A stretch of 19,076 bases of DNA from JAWXBK01 sp034439975 (lineage in GTDB: Bacteria > Pseudomonadota > Alphaproteobacteria > Dongiales > Dongiaceae). A model generated the notes under the pieces. That model worked only from the letters and a program-made list of their open reading frames with translations. It had not been told where the DNA came from and did no database searches. The position numbers and the translations under genes are program-made. Location of the stretch: contig JAWXBK010000019.1 of assembly GCA_034439975.1 (NCBI GenBank), forward strand, positions 1 to 19,076, read 5' to 3'. This document shows, in pieces, positions 1-7,214 of the stretch. The stretch's first letter is position 1, and each line of letters starts with the position of its first letter.

Positions 1-441
1 CGCGATCTCGGCGCCGAGATCGCGATCGACTATCGCAAGGAGGATTTCGTCGAGGTGGTAAAGGACGCGACCGACGGGCGCGGCGCCGACGTGATCCTCG
101 ACATGGTCGGCGGCGACTATGTCGCGCGCAACCTGAAGAGCCTCGCGCTCGAGGGAAGGCTGGTGCAGATCGCCTTCCTCAAGGGCAGCAAGGTCGAACT
201 CGATCTCCTGCCGATGATGCTGAAGCGGCAGTTCATCACCGGCTCGACTTTGCGGCCGCGCTCGCCCGTCGAGAAGGGGGCAATCGCGACGGCTTTGCGC
301 ACACGGGTTTGGCCGCTGCTCGATGCGGGCAAGGTGAAGCCGGTGATCTACAAGACGTTTCCGCTCGCCCAAGCGGCCGAGGCGCACCGCCTCATGGAAA
401 CCAACAGGCATATCGGCAAGATCGTGCTGACCGTGCGCTAG
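1..441 (+). CDS. NAD(P)H-quinone oxidoreductase, PIG3-like MDR family (3' part)
   Basis: The open frame runs from the first base, so the 5' end lies outside the window and 146 C-terminal residues are visible. It reads RDLGAEIAIDYRKEDF, then DVILDMVGGDY, and ends HIGKIVLTVR. This is the second half of the Rossmann (NADPH-binding) domain and the closing catalytic-domain strands of zinc-independent medium-chain dehydrogenase/reductases. The A-E-A-H-R-L-M-E pattern followed by H-I-G-K-I-V-L is typical of the quinone oxidoreductase/PIG3 group, which reduces quinones with NADPH in the cytosol. The physiological substrate cannot be read from the sequence. It converges on the histidine kinase gene with a 52-bp gap in which I see no clear terminator. 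The family assignment is firm; the exact substrate is unknown. Confidence 0.85.
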   Translation, partial: RDLGAEIAIDYRKEDFVEVVKDATDGRGADVILDMVGGDYVARNLKSLALEGRLVQIAFLKGSKVELDLLPMMLKRQFITGSTLRPRSPVEKGAIATALRTRVWPLLDAGKVKPVIYKTFPLAQAAEAHRLMETNRHIGKIVLTVR

Positions 442-493
442 CGCGACACCTCGCAGGGGTCTCCCGACATTCCGGAAGCGCGGCGGCGCCCCG

Positions 494-2737
494 TTATCGG
501 GCACTGATGCGATGCTCGTCCAGCACCGCGCGCACCTTTGTTGCCAGATCCTGCTTGCGATAAGGCTTCTGCAGCAAATGCACACCGGGATCGAGCCGGC
601 CGTTATGCACGATCGCATTCTCGGTATAGCCCGACGTAAACAACACCGGCAGATCGGGCCGGAGCTTCTGCGCCGCCTCGGCAAGCTGGCGCCCGCCGAT
701 TCCACCGGGCATGACGACGTCGGTGAACAACAGGTCGAAATGATCGCCGCGCTTCAGCACCTCGATCGCTTCCGATCCGTCGCGCGCGGTCACCACATCG
801 TAGCCGAGACTGGAAAGCTGCCGCGCGACGTGATCGCGAACCAGGTCGTCATCCTCAACGAGCAGGATTTTCTCGGGCCCGCCTTCCGCCGCTGCAGTGC
901 TCGACCGTCTTTCGGCGGAATCGGTACCGGCCGCGGCGCGCGGCAGATAGAGTTTAACCGTGCTGCCCTGCCCCGCTTCGGAATAGATGCGGACGTGACC
1001 GTTCGACTGCTTCACGAACCCGTACACCATGCTGAGCCCCAGCCCGCTGCCCTTGCCCACCTCCTTGGTGGAGAAGAACGGTTCGAAGGCGCGTTCCAGC
1101 GTGGCGCCATCCATTCCGGTCCCGCTATCCGATACGGCGACCATGACATACTCCCCCGGCTCGACTTCGATCTGTCCGGCCACATAGGCCTCATCGAGAT
1201 GAGCATTGGCGGGTTCGATCGTCAGCCGCCCGCCGCCCGGCATCGCATCGCGTGCGTTGATGGAGAGGTTGAGAATTGCACTCTCGAGCTGGCCGGGATC
1301 GACCATCGCGTTCCAGAGATTGCTGCTCTGCACCATCTTAATCTCGATATCCTCGCCCAGCGTGCGGCGCAGCAGCTTGTCCATGTCGGCGACCTGCCGA
1401 TTGATATCCGTCGCCCGCGGCTCCAACGCCTGCCGTCGCGCGAAGGCCAGCAGGCGGCTGGTCAGCTCGGCACCGCGTTCGGCCGCCCGCTCGGTCATTT
1501 CGGCGAGTGTGCGCAGGCGCTGATTGTCGCCGAGGCCTTCCGACAGGGCTGCCGCGTTGCCGAGAATCACCGTGAGCAGATTGTTGAAGTCGTGTGCAAT
1601 GCCGCCGGTCAGCTGGCCCACCGCCTCCATCTTCTGCGACTGGCCGAGCTTCTTGTTGAGATCGTCGATTGCGGCGCGCTGCTGCTGGAGCGATTCCGCA
1701 GCCCCGTTGAAAACCCTGATCAGTTCGCCAAGTTCGCCGCGCGGATGCGGCGGTGGAATGCGCGCGTTCAGATCGCCCCGACCGAGCTCGGTTGCCATCG
1801 CCGCGATGCGGCCGACCTGGCGGCGGATACTGATCTCGGCCAGGAACCACACCCCGCCGAACAGCAGCAGCGATGCCAGGGCAAGGGCGACGATGTTCTC
1901 GAGCAGCCGGCGATTGGCGCCGGCGACCAGATCGCCCTTAGGCACCCCGACCGCCATGTAGAGACCGGCGTCGCGGATCTCGGGCGTGGTCGTGGCGACC
2001 GTCCACACCCGGGTTACATCGTCGACACCGTTGATCTGGAACGTGCCGCCGTCCGGAGCATCGGCTGCAAGACGAAAGAGTTCGGTATCGGCAATCGACG
2101 TGCCGGCGCGTTCGGCCCGCTCCACACCCGGCGACCACACCAGGACGGTTCCCGCCTTGTCGAAGAACAGGATTTCCATGCCTTTGAGGTTGCGCTGGTG
2201 ATAGTCCACGAACTTCCGCAGATTGAACGACGCCAGCAGCACGAATTTGAGATCGCCCTCGTTGCTGCGCGCGGGGTAAGCGATCTGCAGCACCGAAATG
2301 CCGGTCAGCCGTCCGAACGCGGGCTCGATCGTGACGCCGCCCAATGACTGCAGGGCCGCCTTGAAATAGTTCCGATCGGTCAGGTCGAGTTCGCGGCCGG
2401 TCTGCAACGAATCGCAGAACAGGCTGCCGTCGGGGTCGATGGTCAGGATGCCGGTGTATTGCGGATATTCTTCGAGAACGGCCGAGAGAAAGCCGGAACA
2501 GGCTGCCCGGTCGCGCGCGCCGAGATCGCGCGCGCGGGCCAGGCCGAAATGCAATTGCGCGGTCCCCTGGATTTTTTCGTCGAGATCTTCCGCGATCACC
2601 CGTGCCGATGCGGACAGGTTTTCCATGGCCGCATCGATGGCGCCGGCGCGATCCTGGAAGAAACGAAACCCGACCAGAATGCCCGGCACCAGGATCGCCA
2701 GCGCGACAAGGAAAAGAAGTCGTGCGCGGATACTCAT
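494..2737 (-). CDS. Hybrid sensor histidine kinase with fused receiver domain
   Basis: A 747-residue membrane kinase. Visible order: TM helix about residues 7-26; periplasmic Cache-like sensor about 30-275 (contains DRNYFKAAL near 121-129, a pattern common in double-Cache domains); second TM about 280-300; HAMP about 301-352; HisKA with phospho-acceptor H382 in GGIAHDFNN; HATPase with N-box around N494 (NARDAMP), G1 at D537 (DSGTG), F-box FEPFF 551-555 and G2 GKGSGLGL 561-568; a receiver at about 622-742 with acidic D629/D630, phospho-acceptor D673, T701 and K724. All catalytic residues are present. The H-box is the HDFNN subtype common in alphaproteobacterial hybrid kinases. No separate response regulator is adjacent, so the output partner is unknown. 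The ligand is also unknown; Cache domains usually bind small organic molecules. The ATG is preceded by a GAGGGA stretch about 12 bp upstream. Confidence 0.93.
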   Translation of the reverse strand: MSIRARLLFLVALAILVPGILVGFRFFQDRAGAIDAAMENLSASARVIAEDLDEKIQGTAQLHFGLARARDLGARDRAACSGFLSAVLEEYPQYTGILTIDPDGSLFCDSLQTGRELDLTDRNYFKAALQSLGGVTIEPAFGRLTGISVLQIAYPARSNEGDLKFVLLASFNLRKFVDYHQRNLKGMEILFFDKAGTVLVWSPGVERAERAGTSIADTELFRLAADAPDGGTFQINGVDDVTRVWTVATTTPEIRDAGLYMAVGVPKGDLVAGANRRLLENIVALALASLLLFGGVWFLAEISIRRQVGRIAAMATELGRGDLNARIPPPHPRGELGELIRVFNGAAESLQQQRAAIDDLNKKLGQSQKMEAVGQLTGGIAHDFNNLLTVILGNAAALSEGLGDNQRLRTLAEMTERAAERGAELTSRLLAFARRQALEPRATDINRQVADMDKLLRRTLGEDIEIKMVQSSNLWNAMVDPGQLESAILNLSINARDAMPGGGRLTIEPANAHLDEAYVAGQIEVEPGEYVMVAVSDSGTGMDGATLERAFEPFFSTKEVGKGSGLGLSMVYGFVKQSNGHVRIYSEAGQGSTVKLYLPRAAAGTDSAERRSSTAAAEGGPEKILLVEDDDLVRDHVARQLSSLGYDVVTARDGSEAIEVLKRGDHFDLLFTDVVMPGGIGGRQLAEAAQKLRPDLPVLFTSGYTENAIVHNGRLDPGVHLLQKPYRKQDLATKVRAVLDEHRISAR

Positions 2738-2874
2738 GGTGCCGGTGACCGTTCCCTCATCCCGAGCCCGCCTTCATCCCCCACCGGACCAGTGTGAACC
2801 TAGCTTGAATGAACGATTACTCAAAACAGCCGTTTGCCGCGCCGTCGGCGGGCCGATCGGGCAGATGGGACATT

Positions 2875-3636
2875 TCAGGAATCGGTTTCGGCGAAAACCT
2901 GTTCGTAGTACGCATCGGGATCGACAAAGAACGACTGCAGCGTCCGGAAATGATCGATCTCGACGAGACTGTTGCGCCGGATCGCGCCGCCGCCGAGATC
3001 GAGCAATTGCGCGCCGGGATAGCCCATCAGCACCGGGGAATGGGTCGCCATCAGAATCTGCACATTGCGACTTTCCTCGGCACGGCGCAGCAGACGCACG
3101 AACCGCGCCAGGCGCTGCGGCGACAGAGCCGCTTCCGGTTCGTCGAACAGATAGATCGCGCGCCGGTCGTTGCCGAGCCGGTTCTCGAACAGAGCGAGGA
3201 ACGCCTCGCCGTGACTCTGCTGATCGAGCGGCGTCATGCCATAGTTGAGCCGCATCAGCGGCCAGTCCTTTGCCGTCTCCTCGAGATAGCGCACCAGTTC
3301 GAAATAGATTTCGGCGCGGAAGAAGAAGCCGTTGGCGATCTTCGGCAGCCAGGAGAAGCGCAGCGCCGCCGCGAGACCGCCCGCCGGGTCGCCTGCCACG
3401 TCGCGATGGTCCTTGCTGCCGCCGCCGCGCCCGAGCCCGATATGATCGGCGATCGCTTCCAGCAATGTCGATTTGCCCGACCCGTTCTCGCCCGCGAACA
3501 CGGTGATGGCGGAATCGAACGTAAGCGTAAACGCACGGTCTTGGAGAAACGCAAGGGTGAACGGATACCCCCGCCCAATTTCTGCATCTTTGAGATATTG
3601 GATCTGCTTCAGAAACGGTGGCTCCAAGGTCACCAT
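2875..3636 (-). CDS. Small AAA/ABC-type ATPase, COG3910-like
   Basis: A 253-residue soluble ATPase with an ABC-type layout: Walker A GENGSGKST at 49-57, a signature-like QQSHGEAFL at 139-147, Walker B IYLFDEPEAA at 161-170 and H-switch ATHS at 197-200. There are no transmembrane segments and only a short insertion between Walker A and the signature, so it is neither an SMC nor a RecN-length protein. The sequence matches my knowledge of the COG3910 'predicted ATPase' group, whose role is not established; related compact ATPases occur in defence and toxin-like modules, but no partner effector is visible here. The ATG at 3636 has a GAAGGA ribosome site about 7 bp upstream. The leader is AT-rich, with a possible -10 TATAGT on the minus strand at 3669-3674 but no good -35. 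It lies downstream of, and in the same direction as, the decayed gene at 3727-4063. Confidence 0.85.
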   Translation of the reverse strand: MVTLEPPFLKQIQYLKDAEIGRGYPFTLAFLQDRAFTLTFDSAITVFAGENGSGKSTLLEAIADHIGLGRGGGSKDHRDVAGDPAGGLAAALRFSWLPKIANGFFFRAEIYFELVRYLEETAKDWPLMRLNYGMTPLDQQSHGEAFLALFENRLGNDRRAIYLFDEPEAALSPQRLARFVRLLRRAEESRNVQILMATHSPVLMGYPGAQLLDLGGGAIRRNSLVEIDHFRTLQSFFVDPDAYYEQVFAETDS

Positions 3637-3726
3637 CGGCTATCCTTCTATATTTGTAATAAAACACAACTATAATCTTTTAATGGTAACACTTTAAAAC
3701 TATCCTTGCTAACTTGCCACGATGAA

Positions 3727-4063
3727 TCATGAGTTCAGTTTCTTTGCGCAATCGGGACACAATTGACCTTGTGAGCGCCATGCGGTGCTCCACAGACGAT
3801 ACGCCGAACGATTGGCGTCCGTACTTTGCCAAACGCTTTGTTCAATGCCTCTTCGGTCTCGCCATCAGGATCGATGATCCCATCGACCTTCAGATTGAAA
3901 CGTCTCGATCGCGATAAACAGGGGCTCATTGGGAATCGCATCGACGCCGTGCTACGCCGTCGTAGATTCCGAGGTCCGCTAGAATGCGCTTGAGTTCTGC
4001 AACATCCCCTGCCCGCGCGGCAGCGTTACGCGAAACACGGTTAGCGACTTTGAATTTTGTCAT
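3727..4063 (-). pseudogene. Decayed peptidoglycan-binding-like / zinc-ribbon small protein gene
   Basis: Four minus-strand segments in shifting frames make one family-like protein of about 110 residues. Segment 1 starts at ATG 4063 (MTKFKVANRVSRNAAARAG, then DVAELKRILADLGIYDG) and runs into a stop at 3926-3928. Segment 2 (3942-3895) reads DAIPNEPLFIAIETFQ. Segment 3 (3899-3777) reads FNLKVDGIIDPDGETEEALN, later IVCGAPHG. Segment 4 (3765-3727) reads QLCPDCAKKLNS and stop. The pattern V-K/L-L..LG.Y, P-x-x-LF-x-A-I-x-x-FQ, L-K-V-DG, P-G/D-G-E-T-E-x-x-LN is that of PG_binding_1-like repeats in alphaproteobacteria, and CGAPHG plus CPDC resembles a zinc ribbon. Three frame changes are needed. The duplicated TTTCAA/TTCAAT context at 3895-3900 suggests a small deletion. 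Alternatives are assembly error or two tiny unrelated ORFs (45 and 68 codons). GC is lower than in its neighbours. Confidence 0.7.
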
Positions 4064-4100
4064 GGGGTGCTCGGCTCTTGAGTTAGCTGTTACACATTAA

Positions 4101-4128
4101 ATTATACGCTAATTACGTCATTTGTCAA
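4101..4128 (-). promoter_or_regulatory. Exact sigma70 consensus promoter for the decayed gene
   Basis: On the minus strand, TTGACA (4128-4123) and TATAAT (4106-4101) are separated by 16 bp. Both hexamers match the consensus at 6 of 6 positions. Transcription would start near 4094, about 30 nt before the ATG at 4063. The spacer contains the palindromic core TAATTA, a possible repressor site, but this is only a guess. An exact consensus is unusual in such GC-rich DNA and suggests a strongly expressed or repressor-controlled, recently acquired unit. Confidence 0.75.
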
Positions 4129-4344
4129 TAAGTTTGCTTTAATGGCTGGCCCCGATGAGGCCGCCTGTGCTATCTCCCCGCCCCGAGGATCCATTGCCGA
4201 TCCCGCAAGTCCGGCGTCCCCTGACAAACCGAGACCCGCTTGCGGACCCGTCCCTTCCCGGGCGGGCGGCCCCGCTTACATGGGGTCTGCCATAGGGAGA
4301 CCGGGGCCTTTGGCTCCGGATGAACCGCGAGGAGATTGACGAAA
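4129..4344. other. Intergenic leader upstream of trcR
   Basis: This 216-bp stretch between the minus-strand promoter and trcR holds no supportable gene. Its first 13 bp belong to the AT-rich patch and the rest is GC-rich. It contains several short self-complementary runs (for example CCCGGGCGGGCGG around 4258-4270 and GGGGCC/GGCTCC around 4304-4318) but no structure I can assign to a known RNA. A ribosome site AGGAG lies at 4329-4333, 11 bp before the trcR ATG. I could not identify a convincing -35/-10 pair for trcR. Confidence 0.5.
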
Positions 4345-5010
4345 ATGGCCAGCAAGATGCCGCTCATGCCCAAGGCGACGGCGATGTGGCTGATCGAGAA
4401 CACGACGCTCACCTTCGAGCAGATCGCCGATTTCTGCGGCGTGCATCCGCTCGAGGTGCAGGGCATCGCCGACGGCGAGGTTGCGACCGGCATCCAGGGC
4501 ATGGACCCCGTCGCCAACGGTCAGCTCACGTTGGAAGAGATCGAGCGCTGCCAGGAAAATCCGCGCGCCAAGCTCAAGATCGCCAAGACCGACATTCCGA
4601 TGCCGGTGAAGCGCACCAAGGGGCCGCGTTACACCCCGGTCGCGAAGCGTCAGGACAAGCCCGATGCGATCGCCTGGCTGCTGCGCCACCATCCCGAACT
4701 GACGGATTCGCAGCTCGCGCGTCTGATCGGCACGACCAAGCAGACGATCGCCGCGATCCGCGACCGCTCGCACTGGAATTACACGAATCTGCGGCCGCGC
4801 GATCCCGTGTTGCTTGGCCTCTGCAGCCAGACCGATCTCAATGCGGCGATCCAGCGCGCACGCCGCGCACACGAGCGCGCCGGCAAGGAACTTCCGAAGG
4901 CCGAGGCGCAGCCGCAGCAGGCGCCCGAGCCGGAAAGCCGGAGCTCGATCCCGGGCGGTATCGACATTTCGAAGATCTTTTCGACGCGCAGCAGCAGCGG
5001 CAATAACTGA
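4345..5010 (+). CDS. trcR: Cell-cycle transcriptional regulator TrcR (DUF1013)
   Basis: A 221-residue protein matching the alphaproteobacterial DUF1013/TrcR family over its full length. It begins MASKMPLMPKATAMWLIENT, has a first helix-turn-helix-like segment at about 21-46 (LTFEQIADFCGVHPLEVQGI) and a second at about 105-140 (DAIAWLLRHHPELTDSQLARL...TTKQTIAAIRD). It then has the conserved block HWNYTNLRPRDPVLLGLCSQ and a low-complexity Gln/Pro/Ser C-terminal tail. The family is annotated as a cell-cycle transcriptional regulator; its targets cannot be read here. The ATG at 4345 is chosen over the in-frame TTG at 4336 because AGGAG at 4329-4333 is 11 bp from the ATG but only 2 bp from the TTG. 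The gene is monocistronic and closed by a strong hairpin terminator. Confidence 0.92.
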   Translation: MASKMPLMPKATAMWLIENTTLTFEQIADFCGVHPLEVQGIADGEVATGIQGMDPVANGQLTLEEIERCQENPRAKLKIAKTDIPMPVKRTKGPRYTPVAKRQDKPDAIAWLLRHHPELTDSQLARLIGTTKQTIAAIRDRSHWNYTNLRPRDPVLLGLCSQTDLNAAIQRARRAHERAGKELPKAEAQPQQAPEPESRSSIPGGIDISKIFSTRSSSGNN

Positions 5011-5031
5011 CGCGCGCTTTCATTCGATAGC

Positions 5032-5065
5032 AAAAAGCCGGCGGTTTTTATCGCCGGCTTTTTTT
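5032..5065 (+). terminator. Rho-independent terminator after trcR, probably bidirectional
   Basis: A perfect 12-bp inverted repeat (AAAAAGCCGGCG at 5032-5043, CGCCGGCTTTTT at 5052-5063) has an 8-nt loop and is followed by further T residues to 5065. It lies 21 bp after the trcR stop. The A-run on the 5' arm gives a T-run on the opposite strand, so it may also end transcription arriving from prpE. Confidence 0.92.
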
Positions 5066-5099
5066 CGGCGCGCATCGCTCCACGCGCTGGGTTCGCTTG

Positions 5100-5120
5100 A
5101 AAAAACGCCTCGTCCCGAGG
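5100..5120 (-). terminator. Possible weak terminator downstream of prpE
   Basis: On the minus strand a 5-bp stem CCTCG/CGAGG with a 3-nt loop is followed two to three bases later by six T residues (plus-strand A-run 5100-5105). It sits 43 bp beyond the prpE stop. The stem is short, so the stronger hairpin at 5032-5065 may be the real stop for this transcript. Confidence 0.35.
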
Positions 5121-5163
5121 AAACGCCGCCAAGCGCCGTCACGAGGGGCGAGAATTGCCGCAC

Positions 5164-7074
5164 CTACTCCCCGCCCCCACCGCCCGCATAACCGATCCCG
5201 CGCATCGCATCGCCGATCTCGTCGAGGATCGCCGGATCGTCGATCGTCGCCGGCATCTTCCAGGGCTCGCTGTCGGCGATCTTCTGCATCGTGCCGCGCA
5301 GGATCTTGCCCGAGCGCGTCTTCGGCAATCGCTTTACCACGGTCGCGGTCTTGAACGCCGCGACCGGCCCGATCCGGTCGCGCACGAGGGCCACTACCTC
5401 GCGCACGATGTCGCTCTCGCCCTTGGCGACACCGGCCTTCAGAACCAGCAGCCCGAGCGGCACCTGGCCCTTCAGTTCGTCGGCAACGCCGATGACCGCG
5501 CATTCCGCAACATCGGGATGCGCCGAGAGCACTTCCTCCATCGCCCCGGTCGAGAGCCGGTGACCCGCAACGTTGATGATGTCGTCGGTGCGGGCCATGA
5601 TGTAGATGTAACCGTCTTCGTCGAAATATCCGGCATCGCCCGTCTTGTAGTAGCCGGGAAAATCCTCGAGATACGCACTCACGAAGCGCGCATCGGCATT
5701 CCACAGGGTCGGCAGGCTCGAGGGCGGCATCGGCAGCTTGACCGCGATGGCGCCGATCTCGCCGGCTTTCGCCCGGCGCCCGTCCGGCATCAGCGCGCGC
5801 ACATCCCAACCCGGCACCGGCTTGGTCGGCGAACCGTGTTTCACCGGCAACATCTCGATGCCGATGCAGTTGGCCGCCATCGGCCAGCCGCTTTCGGTCT
5901 GCCACCAGTGATCGATCACCGGCACGCGCAGTTTTTCCTCAGCCCATTCGAGCGTTGCGGAATCCGACCGCTCGCCGGCAAGAAACAGCGTACGAAAGCG
6001 GCTGAGATCGTACTTCGCGAGCATTGTTCCATCGGGATCGTCGCGCTTGATCGCGCGAAAAGCCGTCGGTGCCGTGAACAGCGCCGCGACGCCGTGCTCC
6101 GCAATCACCCGCCAGTAGGCACCTGCATCCGGCGTACCGACCGGCTTGCCCTCATACAGCACCGATGTGCAGCCATAGAGCAGCGGCCCATAGACGATGT
6201 AGGAATGGCCGACCACCCAGCCGACGTCGGATGCGGCCCAGTACACCTCACCCGGCTTCAGGCCGTAGACATGCTGCATCGACCAGCAGAGCGCGACGGC
6301 ATGCCCGCCATTGTCGCGCACCACGCCCTTGGGCTGGCCGGTCGTGCCCGACGTATAGAGAACATAAAGAGGATCAGTCGCTGCAACCGGCACGCAGGCA
6401 GCCGGCGAGGCCGCATCCATTGCCGCATTCCAGTCGAGATCGCGCCCGGCGATCAGCGCGCAGGGCTTCTGCGGCCGCTGCAAAACGATGCAGTGCTCGA
6501 CCTTGTGCTTTGCGAGCGCGATCGCGTTATCGAGCAGCGGCTTGTATTCGACGATACGTCCGGGTTCGAGACCGCAGGAGGCCGACACGATCAGCTTCGG
6601 TTTTGCATCGTCGATGCGCGTCGCAAGCTCGGCCGCGGCAAACCCGCCGAACACGACAGAGTGAACGGCGCCGATCCGCGCACAGGCGAGCATCGCGATG
6701 GCGGCTTCCGGCACCATCGGCATATAGAGGATGACGCGGTCGCCCTTGGCGACACCCTGCGCCTTGAGCGCACCGGCGAAGCGAGCGACGAGATCGGTCA
6801 GTTCGGCATAGCTGAAGGACCGCTTCGTGCCGCTCATCGCGCTGTCGTAGATCAGCGCCGTGCGGTCGCCGTTTCCAGCCGCGACATGGCGGTCGAGACA
6901 GTTGTAACAGGTGTTCAGCTCGCCGCCGGCGAACCAGCGATAGAAAGGCGGGTTGCTGTCGTCGAGCACCCGGTCCCATTTCCGGGTCCAGTCGATCGCG
7001 CGGGCAGCCTCGGCCCAGAAACCTTCCGGATCGTCCAGCGACCGGCGATGGACGTCATCGAACGTACCGCGCAT
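5164..7074 (-). CDS. prpE: Propionate--CoA ligase (propionyl-CoA synthetase)
   Basis: A 636-residue ANL-superfamily enzyme that activates propionate, or a similar short acid, with ATP and CoA. The N-terminal FWAEAARAIDWTRKWDRVLD is the short acyl-CoA synthetase lead-in shared by PrpE and Acs. Motifs: P-loop YTSGTTGQPKG at 240-250, WWQTESG at 390-396, YKTGD at 476-480, and the acyl-adenylate lysine K590 in TRSGKILRG. The length matches PrpE (about 630). VYWAASDVGWVVGHSYIVYGPLL is PrpE-like rather than acetate-specific, but acetate or acrylate use is not excluded. The start at 7074 is chosen because GGAGG lies 6 nt upstream and family similarity begins there; the frame stays open further upstream. 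It is divergent from a second synthetase with a 140-bp shared upstream region. No methylcitrate-cycle genes are adjacent. Confidence 0.92.
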   Translation of the reverse strand: MRGTFDDVHRRSLDDPEGFWAEAARAIDWTRKWDRVLDDSNPPFYRWFAGGELNTCYNCLDRHVAAGNGDRTALIYDSAMSGTKRSFSYAELTDLVARFAGALKAQGVAKGDRVILYMPMVPEAAIAMLACARIGAVHSVVFGGFAAAELATRIDDAKPKLIVSASCGLEPGRIVEYKPLLDNAIALAKHKVEHCIVLQRPQKPCALIAGRDLDWNAAMDAASPAACVPVAATDPLYVLYTSGTTGQPKGVVRDNGGHAVALCWSMQHVYGLKPGEVYWAASDVGWVVGHSYIVYGPLLYGCTSVLYEGKPVGTPDAGAYWRVIAEHGVAALFTAPTAFRAIKRDDPDGTMLAKYDLSRFRTLFLAGERSDSATLEWAEEKLRVPVIDHWWQTESGWPMAANCIGIEMLPVKHGSPTKPVPGWDVRALMPDGRRAKAGEIGAIAVKLPMPPSSLPTLWNADARFVSAYLEDFPGYYKTGDAGYFDEDGYIYIMARTDDIINVAGHRLSTGAMEEVLSAHPDVAECAVIGVADELKGQVPLGLLVLKAGVAKGESDIVREVVALVRDRIGPVAAFKTATVVKRLPKTRSGKILRGTMQKIADSEPWKMPATIDDPAILDEIGDAMRGIGYAGGGGGE

Positions 7075-7081
7075 TCCTGTC

Positions 7082-7101
7082 CTCCCGTTTCGGACCGGGA
7101 G
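7082..7101 (-). promoter_or_regulatory. Hairpin overlapping the prpE ribosome site
   Basis: Arms CTCCCG (7082-7087) and CGGGAG (7096-7101) form a perfect 6-bp stem with an 8-nt loop. On the minus strand the 3' arm runs into the Shine-Dalgarno GGAGG (7085-7081), so folding would cover most of it. This could lower or control prpE translation; the effect is inferred. Confidence 0.45.
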
Positions 7102-7149
7102 TTTGCCGCCATCATCCGGCCCGTGCAAACGCGGAAAAATCGCCGCCCG

Positions 7150-7178
7150 ATGACAATCCCGTCCGCTTTGCCTAGCAT
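7150..7178 (+). promoter_or_regulatory. Candidate sigma70 promoter for the acyl-CoA synthetase at 7215
   Basis: ATGACA (7150-7155, 5 of 6) and TAGCAT (7173-7178, 4 of 6) are separated by exactly 17 bp. The implied start near 7185 gives a leader of about 30 nt. Sequence match only. Confidence 0.45.
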
Positions 7179-7214
7179 CCGGGCCCGACCGAGCTGCCGG
7201 AGCGCGAAGCCGCA

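Noticed and set aside
512..2347. 611-codon plus-strand open frame opposite the histidine kinase
   Set aside because: It mirrors a clear full-domain kinase on the minus strand; its own translation is His/Arg/Gln-rich without recognisable motifs, a usual by-product of GC-rich codon bias.
3727..4063. Programmed frameshifting to make the full peptidoglycan-binding-like protein
   Set aside because: Three shifts would be needed and no slippery heptamer with a downstream structure is apparent; decay or sequence error is simpler.
4142..4340. 65-codon plus-strand open frame upstream of trcR
   Set aside because: Pro/Ala/Gly-rich, no ribosome site, overlaps the trcR leader and has no recognisable pattern.
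4276..4872. 198-codon minus-strand open frame opposite trcR
   Set aside because: TrcR is recognised over its full length on the plus strand with a ribosome site and terminator.
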